From NCBI RefSeq assembly GCF_002127325.2, contig NC_035436.2, positions 82,767,716 to 82,831,715 of the forward strand: 64,000 nt of DNA, given 5' to 3'. A program made the position numbers and the translations under genes. Below, one piece after another: positions 23,364-35,085 of the stretch; position 1 is the first letter of the stretch; each line of letters opens with the position of its first letter. The DNA comes from Helianthus annuus. Taxonomy: Eukaryota; Streptophyta; Magnoliopsida; Asterales; Asteraceae. The notes beneath the pieces are model-generated. The model was not told the DNA's origin, ran no database searches, and saw only the letters and a list, made by a program, of their open reading frames with translations.

Positions 23364-25179
23364 CACAGTAGTAGCTTCAGCCTCAGTAGTGGTTGCGTTG
23401 GTTCCGAATAACTGGGGATACTTTTCTGTCATCTGGTCTTCGCGTTCCCAGGTGTACTCTGGGCCACGTTTGGAGTTCCAACGAACTCGAACAAGAGGGA
23501 TTCTCTTGTGTTTGAGGACCTTCACATCCCGGTCCGTGATTTCAACTGGTTCCACGACGAAGTGCAGCTGCTCGTCGATAGTGAGTTCCTTAAAGGGAAT
23601 TATGAGGGTTTCATCTGACAGACATTTCTTCAGATTCGACACGTGAAAAACATTATGAACTGCCCCGAGTTCTGCTGGTAGGTTTAGCTTGTAGGCCACT
23701 TTGCCTATTTTCTCAATGATTTCGAACGGTCCGACGTACCGCGGATTTAGTTTGCCTCGCTTGCCAAAACGAACCACACCCTTCCAGGGTGAGACTTTCA
23801 GTAAAACCCGGTCCCCGACCTGAAATTCCAATGGTTTCCTACGTTTATCCGCGTAGCTTTTCTGACGGTCGCGAGCTGCCGCCATACGTTGCCGTATCTG
23901 CGCAATCTTTTCCGTGGCGTCCACTACAATCTCTGGACCCGTGATCTGACTATCCCCCACCTCTGCCCAACAGAGAGGTGACCGGCATTTACGCCCGTAC
24001 AATGCCTCAAATGGAGCGGCTTGAATACTGGTGTGATAACTGTTATTATACGAGAACTCCACCAAAGGGAGATGCTTTTCCCAGCCGTTGCCAAAGTCGA
24101 TAACGCATGCCCGAAGCATGTCTTCGAGAGTCTGGATCGTTCGCTCAGACTACCCATCCGTCTGAGGATGATATGTTGTGCTCATGTCTAACCGTGAGCC
24201 AAAAGATTTCTGCATCGCTTGCCATAGCTCTGACGTGAATCGTGCATCCCGATCCGAAATGATAGAGGTGGGCACCCCGTGCCTCGAAACAACTTCTTTA
24301 AGATAAACGTCTGAGAGAGTGGAGAACTTATCCGTTTCCTTTATAGCCAGGAAGTGTGCAGACTTGGTGAGTCGATCCACGATCACCCATATAGTATCAT
24401 TCCCACGCTGGGATCTGGGTAGGCCTGTAACAAAATCCATGGAAATTTCTTCCCATTTCCATTGCGGTATCTTGGGTTGCTGAAGTAGGCCCGCTGGTTT
24501 CTGATACTCCACTTTGACTTTTGCACATGTCAAACACTTACCGACGTAAGTAGCGATGTGGGCTTTCATGCTAGGTCACCAGTATGTTGTTTTGAGATCG
24601 TGGTACATTTTATCCGACCCTGGATGTACCGAGTAGCGAGACTTGTGTGCCTCATCCATCACAAGTTCCCGTAATCCGCCATATAGTGGGACCCAAATAC
24701 GCCCCGTTACATAGTAGGCGCCGTCTTCCTTTTGTTCCAATCGTTGCCTTGAGCCGCGTAAGGCTTCATCCTTGACGTTTTCGGGTTTCAATGCTTCTAT
24801 CTGAGCAGTTCGTATCTGTGCAGGAAGACTGGACTGAATAGTGAGCTGTAGTGCTCGTACGCGTCTAGGTGTAGTGTCTTTCCGACTGAGGGCGTCAGCC
24901 ACAACATTGGCTTTGCCTGGATGGTACTTGATGGCGCATTCGTAATCGTTCAAAAGTTCAACCCATCTTCGCTGACGCATATTCAATTCCTTCTGCTTGA
25001 AGATATGCTCGAGACTCCTGTGATCGGTGTAAATTATGCACCTGGTACCGTACAGGTAGTGTCGCCATATCTTAAGAGCGAAAACAACAGCTCCTAGCTC
25101 TAAATCGTGCGTTGTGTAGTTCCGTTCATGAACCTTAAGTTGGCGCGAAGCGTAAGCAGTGACCTTGTCGCGCTACATT
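23301..25179 (-). pseudogene. pol: GYP-A pol, 3' part: RNase H, integrase, chromodomain (broken)
   Basis: This continues the polyprotein interrupted at 52161. RNase H resumes at [12 protein letters not shown]. The integrase has the HHCC region ([17 protein letters not shown]) and a DDE core ([28 protein letters not shown]). The C-terminal chromodomain has RIPLVRVRW and [12 protein letters not shown]. In-frame stops are a TAG at 25173-25175, two bases from the GYP-B insertion point (MQRDK expected), a TGA at 24576-24578 (the second Trp of YWWP) and a TAG at 24150-24152 (DGQSERT expected). The frame also runs past the usual palindrome stop, ending at 23301. The stops fit C-to-T decay, so it is inactive. 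Confidence 0.9.
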
Positions 25180-26884
25180 TGTCACACCCTGGCTTTGCGG
25201 AAGCGTGGTTAATTTGGTGTGACTTCTTAATACCATAGCTTAATCATAACAAAGCTATATAAATTAAAACATGCAAGAATCATCCATTAAGTTTTAAAAA
25301 CCAAATACAGTACCATTGTTTTAAAACGGGATCACGCCCTAACAACCATAACCTTGTTCAACAAACATTACAACTTAAACATAACATAAACACAGTTTAA
25401 GGACTGTGACTTGTCCAGGAAAGAGTCACATTCCCTAAACCCCGGATGACCTTGGAAACTAGTGCAGCGGGAAAACGTGCCATACCGTGCCAGATCTTTA
25501 ATTCCCTGAAATACATGTAAGTTGAAAAATCAACAATATTGTTGAGCGAGTTCATGTGTAAGTGAGTAAATAAACCTTTGTATTTATCAAAAATCCTGGT
25601 ATGTAGCAAATAAGGAAAAAGAGATCACCAATGGTTTGCAAGGCCATTGATATGTGTGAAGTGCAAGTAGGAAGACTCAAACCTAGCGGATTTTGCGTTG
25701 GGCACAAAGTCACCCCGAGGTCCGTTATGCTGGGCCTGGGGCTGGGCTCGCTACACCCAGATAGATCTACCGCTACTGTCCCTCGGTCCTACAATGAGGA
25801 TTAATGGCCTCAAGTTGCGCCTACCCACTCACACGATCTAAGTAGTAACCCTCCTTACGCTAACCATACCATGTATAAAGTACTCGTAAATAGTAACATG
25901 TATTTCACCCCCGCAGTTTAGAAAACTGAAAACAGTTAAGAGAAAAGGGGGACATGAACTCACAGTCAGTGCGTCTCTACCAAGTACTCCGAATGTCAGC
26001 TGTGCGACGACCTACATGTACTAATTCTATTAGACGGATGGCCGTGCCTTAGCTTTATAGTTTAGGTTTTTGGGAAATAGTTAGACAACTATTTCGTGTT
26101 TATATTTTGCATGTACTTGGTAGTTAATCTCCTTCCCAAGGATGGGGGATTTAATACATGTGCGTTCAATTTATAATATTAAGTCTCACTTAATATATTT
26201 TCATTTCTAATTCCAAATATAAATATTTTTCTCAAAAATATTATATTTCCATTTCACATAATTTTTCCCCAAAAATAATACGTTGATAAAATATTCGTTC
26301 ATAATCATTTCCGTATAATGCGTAAGTTACGTTTTAGTAATCGTGTGGTAATAATAATTACCGTTGTAACTTATATGTTTATCGTGAAAGCGTTCGTATT
26401 ATTTTGGATTCGTCAACGTTTGTAAATATTATTTTTACTCTAAAAATAATATTTGTGTATTTTCACAAAATAATCATAAACAGTGTTGTGAAAAATCATA
26501 TTTACCAAATATATATTTATCACGTTTAATTTTTGTGAAAATCCCACCTCCGAATATTTGTAAATAAAGTCATGGCGAAATATATTTTGAAAACATATCA
26601 AAATTAATTCTGACACTTGTAAATAATTCTAAGTGTTATGTTTTTAGAAAAATTTCGCCAGAGTTTCCCCTGTAAGTGGAGGTGGCCACGCTTTTAAGCG
26701 TATCATTTTCTTTTACAAAAATCATTTCAACAACTTCTTGATTCAATCAACAATTTCCGACACAACAACTAGTCGACAAGTATGTAAATCGCATAAGTAC
26801 ATGAACTTGTAATTTTTCCGAAAACTATAGTGTAGATCCCGTTATATTTTGTGGATCTTTGTATAAAATAGTTTAACCTCGTAA
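25180..26884 (-). repeat. 3' LTR of GYP-B, left part
   Basis: Aligns with 48747-50454. It ends with CGTAA (26880-26884), the target-site duplication of COP-C. Rich in A/T words such as ATAATATT around 26200-26600. Confidence 0.9.
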
Positions 26885-27299
26885 TGTAAAACCCGTGAGG
26901 ATCTCTCAATGATATCAATCTTGACTTGTGTAAGCGCGGAAATCAAACACAAGTTGATTCAAGAATAAATATAAAGATCAAACTATAAACAATAAACAAT
27001 AAACAATAAACAAACCGAAACTTGCATTCAATGTTTACCAATGACTGATACAAGTATTCGAGAGGAACTCGGTTCCTATGCTTGTGTCGCCCCTAACTTC
27101 TAACCACATCAACAACCCTTAATCAAGTGATTAAGGTTGTTTATATACTAAACATATAGGGCCGAAACCCTTAGGTCCATGCGACATCTATATCTAGCCC
27201 AAACCACAATAATTAACCCAAAACATAAAGAACTAGATAATTACAAGATCAACCCCTAAACATTAATAACCTACATGAATAAACCTTCGGGTTCCAACA
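26885..27299 (-). repeat. 3' LTR of COP-C
   Basis: 415 bp, starting TGTAAAACCCGTGAGG and ending GGGTTCCAACA. It carries a minus-strand TATA-like TATATAAAC near 27139-27147 and four CAATAAA repeats near 26988-27010. Confidence 0.92.
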
Positions 27300-27312
27300 A
27301 TCTCCCCCTAGG
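27300..27312 (-). promoter_or_regulatory. Polypurine tract of COP-C
   Basis: Sense AAACCTAGGGGGAGAT abuts the 3' LTR. The same AGGGGGAGAT tract borders the LTR of COP-D at 58115. Confidence 0.85.
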
Positions 27313-27337
27313 TTTATGCATGAAGGTTCTTCTGACT

Positions 27338-29932
27338 TCAGTTGCCTTGATTACCACCACTCACACTGTCTTTATAACCACCAAAACCCTTCTTATGGAT
27401 ATGCATGACAGACGCTACAGCAGACGTCCAACCCTTAGCAATTTCTTCATATTTTTCTGTAGCTCTGATTTGATTGCTTGCCAACACTTCCAGATCTTCA
27501 ACCGCAAGATTCAACAAGTCAACCTGATCTACCAAACAATAACTTGCATCTCCATCACAAACAATCACCGCTTGACCAAGACGTTCATCATATGCCCAAA
27601 AGTGCAATGTTTTCAGTGCTCCTTTGGGAATCTTTCTCACCAACGGAATTGTCTTCTCTTTATCAGTAGCTGGCCAATGCACAATCTTCATGCGTTTGTT
27701 TGTATAAGGATCTCTAATACCTTTTGCTGGTCTAACAATAGAATCCGCCGTACGCATCGAGGGAAAACCTTTAGCAACCTCCCTTTTCAATCTCTCAAAG
27801 AATGCATATCCAGGACCATTAGGCTTATCATCCACATAAGGTTTATTAGACAAGTCTGTCAAATCTACCTTAGTGAACGACTGAAATTGTCCTGAATGCT
27901 TATACCATTCGACTGGTCCAACTTTTCTTCGAATCCACCATCTCCTGCGATCATGATCATACCCCCAGCTGACTACACCAGAACGATTTCCAACTTTATC
28001 GTAAAGGGTTTCACCAACATCCATTAAATGATGAGTCGCATGAGCATCTTCATCGTCTGGATTCACATTCTTGTTCTTCAAAATCACCAACTCCCTTTTC
28101 TTTTTCAACCTTTCTGCCTTTGCTCTATCTGCTTCTGGATCAGTAACTCTTTCAAAGTATTTCTCCATTGCAGCATTCTTTTCAGCATTATCCTTTTCAA
28201 AGGCTTTCTTTCTGTTTTCAACATCTGTTGGATCAGAAAATTCCTGGCCAAACTTCTTTTCAAGCTTTCCTCGTAGATCATAAACAATGTTGAATAACAA
28301 GCTAACGTCTCCTTGGAGTTGCTCAATTTGTTGATCTTTCTTCACAATTGTGTCTTCAAGCTGAATAATCTTTGCATCTTTATGAATCGAATCTTGCTCA
28401 AGCACAATCAATCGTTTCTTCATCTCCCTCATGCTTATAAACTCATCTTCATCACTAGAGTCACCATCAAATGGCATTCTAAGTGGTTCTACAGGCCTTT
28501 TTCCACTTGAACTGCCCGGTTCTTCACGAACAATACCTGAAGGTCCAGCACTAACAATTTCAGAGGGCCCAGCTTCATTGTGAACTTCAACATTGGGCCT
28601 AGCTTCATTTTGAACTTCAACCTCCATTGTAGCTATATCATCTCTTTGAGTATGAACATCAGACTCAAAGATATTCTCTGCAGTGGTGGTGGTAGCATCG
28701 TCAACGAACTTTTCAAAATCAAAATCATACAAACCTTCGCTATCATCAGCAACGCTCACGGATTGATCTTTTCCTTGTTCAATAAACATTCCAGGTCTAG
28801 GATCCCTCCTTTTCCTTTTCAACGGAATGGAATCAGAATCCCTTGGGCTTTCAACAGGCTCTTCGGTTGATACTGACAGATTGGAAGGAGGATTTCCCAT
28901 CTTGTCAGTTACTGACTTAATCAGCATAGCCAAATTCTCAGCAGAAATCACTGGATTAACCGTAGACACAGCATCAGCATTAACTTCAGGAGGAAGTTCT
29001 ATGTCATCATCATCAGAATTACACATTATCTCAACACCTTCATCGTCAGAGTTAATTGTAATACGCTCTGGCTCAGGCTCATCTTCAGCTCCCCTTGGAA
29101 TATCATGTTCTTCAGCAACAATAGCACGTGCAGGTACAGCCACTGGATTTTCACCAATATCTTCGGTCTCTGCAAACTGACCAAATTTCTCCAACTCGAT
29201 CAAACCCTCAAACTTTTTCTCCGTTCCTTTCTTCGTAGTGAGAGCACCAAAGCATGAAGGACCCATGGGTTTTAACTCCAACGTATTACCAGATCTCTTC
29301 AATTCAGGATAACATTCATTCAAGATCATCTGTACAAATCTTGGATACATAAGAAACTTATCCTTTCGAAGCCCAATTGCATTTCTCTTCATCGCTTCCA
29401 GAACATATCTTGAATAGTTGAACGGCTCGTTTGTAATCACACAAATCGATGCAGCAGTCTGTGTGGTGTTTAACTGATCAATTCCCCCTCTATTTTCTGT
29501 CATACACAAAAGAAACATGTGCAGTAATAGACGCCAGTACGGATGAACAAACTTCTTAACCAAGGGAGGAAACTTTCCTTCATAACTCAAACGTGGCTAA
29601 ATTGCTTCAATGGTTCCAGCAGCAAGCTCGATTGGATCTGTTTCCTGATCATTAAACTTCAACACATCTCTGATAATCTGCTCAGTCACTACAACCTTTG
29701 TCCCGTCAATCTCAGCAACTATAGCTCCTTTTCCTTCAATGATTTCAACTTTAGCTGTCTTCCAAAAGTCTTGAATAAGGCTTTCATAAACGACCGGATT
29801 TTCACGAAGAGCATGAACAATACGGCATGTACTTAGGCCTTTTATCAATGATGTAAACAACTGCTTGTGCTTCACTGGTGGAGGTGCCAAATATGCTACT
29901 TGATTATGAGACGCGATAAACTTTAAATCCAT
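27338..29932 (-). pseudogene. Extra 3' ORF of COP-C (about 864 codons, one in-frame stop)
   Basis: This lies downstream of pol in sense orientation, where SIRE elements carry what was once called an env-like ORF. It starts at 29932 (MDLKFIASHNQ). The N-terminal part has FWKTAKVE, VLKFNDQE and FLMYPRFVQMI, shared in form with the COP-D ORF. Then come an acidic Glu/Asp-rich middle, a heptad-like coiled coil (about 28280-28440; LEDTIVKKDQQIEQLQ) and a C-terminal region rich in W/Y/R (WGYDHDRRRWWIRRKVG). A TAG at 29597-29599 interrupts it after GTIEAI; a Gln codon is a likely ancestor. I see no signal peptide or membrane segment, so an envelope role is not supported. From memory, similar proteins are abundant in Asteraceae annotations; function unknown. 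Confidence 0.8.
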
Positions 29933-31707
29933 TTTTCTGCACACAACACAAATCATATAAGTTTCCAATTTCAGATATAACAGTGATAAAAATGAAAAAC
30001 AAAACAAACACTGTCACTGTTCACTCGAAACCATGAGTCGCAACCCAAAGGTCTCGAGTCGAAACCATGAGTCGCAACCAGCAAAACTGAGTCGCAACCA
30101 GCAGATTGCGAGTCGCAATCATGAGTCGCAACAAACCAAGATGAGTCGCAACCATGAGTCGCAATCTTGAGATTGCGACTCGTAACCACTGGTTTCGAGT
30201 CTTAATTGTTCTTGATTGCGAGTCAACACTTCATCGGAAACTTCAAAACATCATCGGAAACATCATCGAAATCATCAAATCTTCATCGGAATCTTCAAAC
30301 ATTCGCCGGAATCTTCAACAAAAATTCATAATTCCTGCAAAAACTTGAACAATGACGTCATTGTACCTGATGAATATCAACTCAGATTGCGAGTCGCAAT
30401 CGGAAATCAGTCGGAACCGTTGATAGATGCCGGAATATTGAGAGAGAATTGAGATCTGATTGCGAGTGAATGAGGAATGCGACTCGTAATCACCCTTTTA
30501 TACTTCAACTGTTTCTCATGGGCCCAAGTCTTTTGGGCTTGGGCCTTATGGACTTGGGTTCAAAAATGATTTTCAAAAGATTTTTCAAAACAAACCCAAT
30601 TCAAAAATCTGATTTAACAAAAATTACCCATTAAACCTTTTGAGCATTTGTTTGCAAAATAAAAACCTAAAACAAAATTAAATAATAAAATATTATTTAC
30701 AAAAATAAAAACAGGAAATTTGCATAGATATTCAGGGATCAAATCACAAGGTTTCGGGCTTGACTTCACTTATCAACACTGATCTACTAGAGGATGATCT
30801 AGACGATTGCCAGTATATTTGTCCTCTTAAACTCATCTCCCTAGATCTTTTCCATATAACTGCCTGTATCTCATTTTATCATGTTTTGATATTTTTAATA
30901 ATGAGCACCCAAACAAATACTAATCAAATCCTGGAATTATGCACAGCTCACTCTATCATGCAAGCAGTTTCCCTACCACATATTTCACAAGTCCAATCCA
31001 AATTTCTGAAATCTTAACTGGGAATAGGTTAAGAAGAGAACAGAATAGATCTTAGGTTGAGATGGTATAATATACAGATCAAATGAGTTTTCTCAATTTG
31101 ATATAGGTTTATTGGGTTTCTTTTGGGCACTAGAGGGCCTCTTTCGGGTGTTAATTGATCTACAGATCGACAACGTACAGCTAGGTCAGCATGTATCTGG
31201 ATGCAGCAGAAGCTGACGTTGCCTAGCACCTCCAGCAGAGGAGGTACACGACTTTTTTTCAGATAAGATTTCAGAATCAGATCAAAATTGTGTGTATCGG
31301 GAAAAAACATACAAACATTCAAATAGATATGAGCTAATTCCAAGTGATTTTCTTTTCTGAGGTCATGTACTAGTTTAGTTCTGAACAGAAACAGCTATTG
31401 TTTCCAATCTTATGGATAGAGCCTACCAACACATCATACTAGAGTCAAACTATTTCGATACTGGTCTTACATGAGTCAGCCCTCGACCATAATGTGAAAA
31501 TTCATTTCATTTCCCAGTCCAGCCACACTTCCTTTTAATCTCTTTTTGTATTTTTTCGATTTTTTTTTAATGTTTTTGTATTTTTCGATTTTTTTTTAAT
31601 GTTTTTGTATTTTTCGATTTTTCTCCCCCTAAATTTGTGCAGAAATAAAAACTACCTAAGAATAGAAAACTTTATGAACAAATTTACCTACGAAAAACAA
31701 AACATGC
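29933..31707 (-). other. Spacer between pol and the extra ORF of COP-C, with repeat words
   Basis: Noncoding. Just upstream of the extra ORF, 30019-30230 holds about a dozen GAGTCGCAAC-type words, with more at about 30387, 30460 and 30478. At 31545-31625 a T-rich unit of about 31 bp (TTTTTGTATTTTTCGATTTT) is repeated three times. Next to it the sense AGGGGGAG (31622-31629) resembles an internal polypurine tract, 80 bp past the pol stop. Confidence 0.65.
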
Positions 31708-34700
31708 TCAATCAGTAAAACGGATCATTTTTAGAAAATCCACAAGCACTCTGAATTTCGAGCTGTTGACAGGTTTGGTGAACAAATCGGCAGCATTTGC
31801 ATCTGTGTCGATTTGTTCAAGAGTAATCAGACCTCTGTCAAAACAGTCTCGAATGAAATGAACTTTAATATCAATGTGCTTGGTTTTGGAGTGAAAAACA
31901 GGATTTCGAACAATTTGTATTGCAGCATCATTATCGCAGTAAATAGTAGTGTTAAGATAAGTCAAACCATAATCCTGCAATTGATGTTGCATCCACACCA
32001 CTTGAGAGCAAGAAGCAGAAGCAGCAACATACTCAGCTTCAGCTGTGGATATCGCCACTGTTTGTTGTTTCTTGCACTGCCAAGAAATGAGTCGATCACC
32101 CAAAAATTGACATCCCGCAGAAGTGGATTTCCTGTCACTGTCAGTACCTCCAAAATTGCTGTCAGAGAAAGCAAACAAGTCAAAATTGGAATCTCTCAGA
32201 TACCACAGGCCAAACCGAGGTCGGCCTTTAAGATACCGAAAGATCCGTTTAACAGCAATAAGATGAGAAGTTTTAGGATTAGCCTGATAGCGTGCACAGT
32301 TGCAAACAGCGAACATGATGTCCGGACGGCTAGCTGTGAGATACATCAATGACCCGATCATGGACCTATATTGACGTTGATTTACAGACTCTCCTTCTTC
32401 ATCTTCAGTCAATAATGGTCTCTCAGCCATAGGTGTTTCAGCAGGCTTTGCGTCCGTGAATTTGAACTTTACCAGCACATCATCCACATACTTCCCTTGA
32501 TGAATCAGAATTCCTTGTGAACTCTGCTTGACTTGTAGACCCAAAAACAGTGTCATCTCCCCCAGAGCACTCATTTCAAACTTTTTCTTCATAACTCTCT
32601 CAAACTCCTTGCAAAGATCCTCGCTTGTAGATCCGAAAATGATATCATCAACGTAGATTTGAACCAAAATTTGATCACGTCCTACCCTCTTGATAAACAG
32701 AGTCTGGTCTATGGTGCCACGCGTATATCCATGAGCCAACAGATGCTCTGTTAGTGTGGCATACCAAGCTCGAGGAGCCTGGTGTAACCCGTACAACGCC
32801 TTGTCTAACTTGTAGGCGTACTCAGGATGATCTGGATGCACAAACCCTGGCGGTTGCTCGACAAAAATTTCCTCCTTCACATCTCCATAGAGAAACGCGG
32901 TCTTGACATCCATCTGATAAACATTGAATCCCATGTATGACGCGTAAGCCAAAAAGATCCGGATGGCTTCAAGTCGCGCAACCGGAGCATATACTTCATC
33001 ATAATCCAGACCTTCGATTTGTCTAAATCCCTGAACCACCAGCCTTGCTTTGTTTTGAACGATGACACCCGCAGAATCCTGCTTGTTTCGAAATACCCAT
33101 CTAGTTCCAAGCTTACGTTTTCCTGCTGGCAACTTGACAAGCTTCCATACTCCAAGTTTTTCAAACTGGTTCAGCTCCTCGTGCATAGCATCTACCCAGC
33201 CAGGTTCCTGCAAAGCTATATCAATGGTTTTAGGTTCGATTTGAGAAAGATAACAAGAATATAAGCAAGTGTTAATGGTTCCTGATTGACTCCTGGTCAA
33301 AATTCCTGCATTTACAGGACCAATCACATTCTCGATTGGGTGATTGCGTTGAACGCTCGTCGGTATGGCCAAATCAGGTACAATCTCTTCTTCAGTGGTG
33401 GTGTTGCTTGACTCCCCCTCATTAGGTGCGGGTGTAGTGTGAACTACAGGAGAAGTGACAGTACAATCCTCAGGAATTGGATCAGGAAACAATGCAGAGT
33501 CACTGGCTGATGCACCCTCAGGGGATCGATTGACCATCGGAGTCGGTGTAGGATGTTGCGTAAACACCATTCCCGGTGGATCAACAGTATGATGCATCAC
33601 GTTGTCTTGCATCTGTGCTTCGTCTTCCGTATCTTCAAATGACAATGGTTGTTTGGGAATCGACTCACCTGCAACTGAAACATCACTTGACAAAATGTTA
33701 AATGATTTAAACAGAGCAGAATAATCATATAGCCAATCTGGACCGACTCTAGCGTCCGTAGCATTCTCTTCAAGCCATTCGATGTTGCACGACTCAACAA
33801 CCTTTTTAGTTACTTTGTTGTATACCCTATAAGCAGAGCCTTTAGCATATCCAACAAAGTAACATTCGTCACCCTTGACTTCAAACTTTCCATTTGAGTC
33901 CATTAGTAATAATACACATGGACAACCAAAAATACGAAAGTGTGAAACCGAAGGTTTACGTCCTTCCAGAATCTCATAAGGGGTTTTCATGTGACGTTTA
34001 TTTACTAAAGCATGATTCTGGATGTAACAAGCCGTGCTAACAGCCTCGGCCCAAAAGAAGCTAGGAAGCTTTGAATCTGCCAGCATAGTACGGGCCGCCT
34101 CAATTAGAGTGCGATTTCTCCTTTCAGCCACTCCATTTTGTTGTGGAGTGCGAGGCGCACTGAACTGTCGATCGATTCCCTTATCCATGCAGAAAGTATC
34201 CAAAGTAACATTCTTGAATTCTGTCCCATTGTCTGATCGAATAACCTTCACCTTAGTACTCGCTTGATTTTCAGCCAAAGTAATGAATTGTTTCACCAAG
34301 ACAGCAGTTTCACTTTTGTGACTGAGAAAATACACCCAAGTGTAGCGAGAGTAATCATCGACGATTACCAGACAGTAAGCTTTCTTCCCAATACTCAGCA
34401 CATTCACTGGACCAAAAAGATCCATGTGAAGTAGTTCGAGTACAGCTTTTGTCGAGGGTACTGGTTTAGTCTTATGAGGTTTTCGATGAGCTTTCCCTTT
34501 CGCACAAGCAACACATTTCTCCACCAACATGAAATCCTTGATCGGAAGATCTCGTACCAATTGACCTTTAGCTAGACGGTTCAGATTTTTCATATTCACG
34601 TGCCCAAGTCGACGATGCCACAGTAGACCATCATGCTCTGAAATCTTTGAAAATAAACAAGTGATCTCTTCACATGGTTTCTTGTTCATATCAATGACGT

Positions 34701-35085
34701 AAGCATTTCCCTTTCTTTCAGCTGTCATCAAGAACCAGTCTTCTGGAATAACAATCCCAGGCTTAAGAACATGACATCCCTTCCTCGTGAAATGAACTGA
34801 ATTTCCTCGATCACAAATCTGCGAAATACTTAACAGATTGTGTTTCAGTTCTGGAACATAATTGACATTTTCAAAGCTGAGAACACCGTTTTGAACAGTT
34901 CCTTTCAATGTGATTCTGCCAGATTCACCTCCCGCCAAATGAGACATATCCTCCATTAAATTCTTTGACGTTTACAAGTTGGGATAAGTCTCCTGTCATG
35001 TGCCTGGAACAGCCACTATCCATGTACCAGAGGCGCACGGTAGTCCTCCACAGCTGTTCCTGCACGATTAGCGGGATTAGTTAGA
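31708..35085 (-). pseudogene. pol: COP-C pol: protease, integrase, reverse transcriptase, RNase H (frameshifted)
   Basis: Copia order. Protease WYMDSGCSRHMTGD lies near 35008-35030, upstream of a one-base insertion at about 34930-34940 that shifts the frame; the remaining ORF starts at 34956. The integrase has [22 protein letters not shown], then [21 protein letters not shown] and [11 protein letters not shown]. The reverse transcriptase has [29 protein letters not shown] and the active-site YVDD ([11 protein letters not shown]). RNase H has [17 protein letters not shown] and STAEAEYVA signatures and ends at [20 protein letters not shown] and [19 protein letters not shown] are SIRE-type. Gag ends in a different frame just upstream. 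The insertion would prevent a protease-integrase fusion. Confidence 0.9.

Noticed and set aside
27275..27895. 206-aa plus-strand ORF
   Set aside because: It overlaps the PPT and the C-terminal part of the COP-C extra ORF on the other strand and has no domain.
27338..29932. COP-C extra ORF as a true envelope gene
   Set aside because: No signal peptide, membrane anchor or cleavage site is visible, so I describe it as an extra ORF only.
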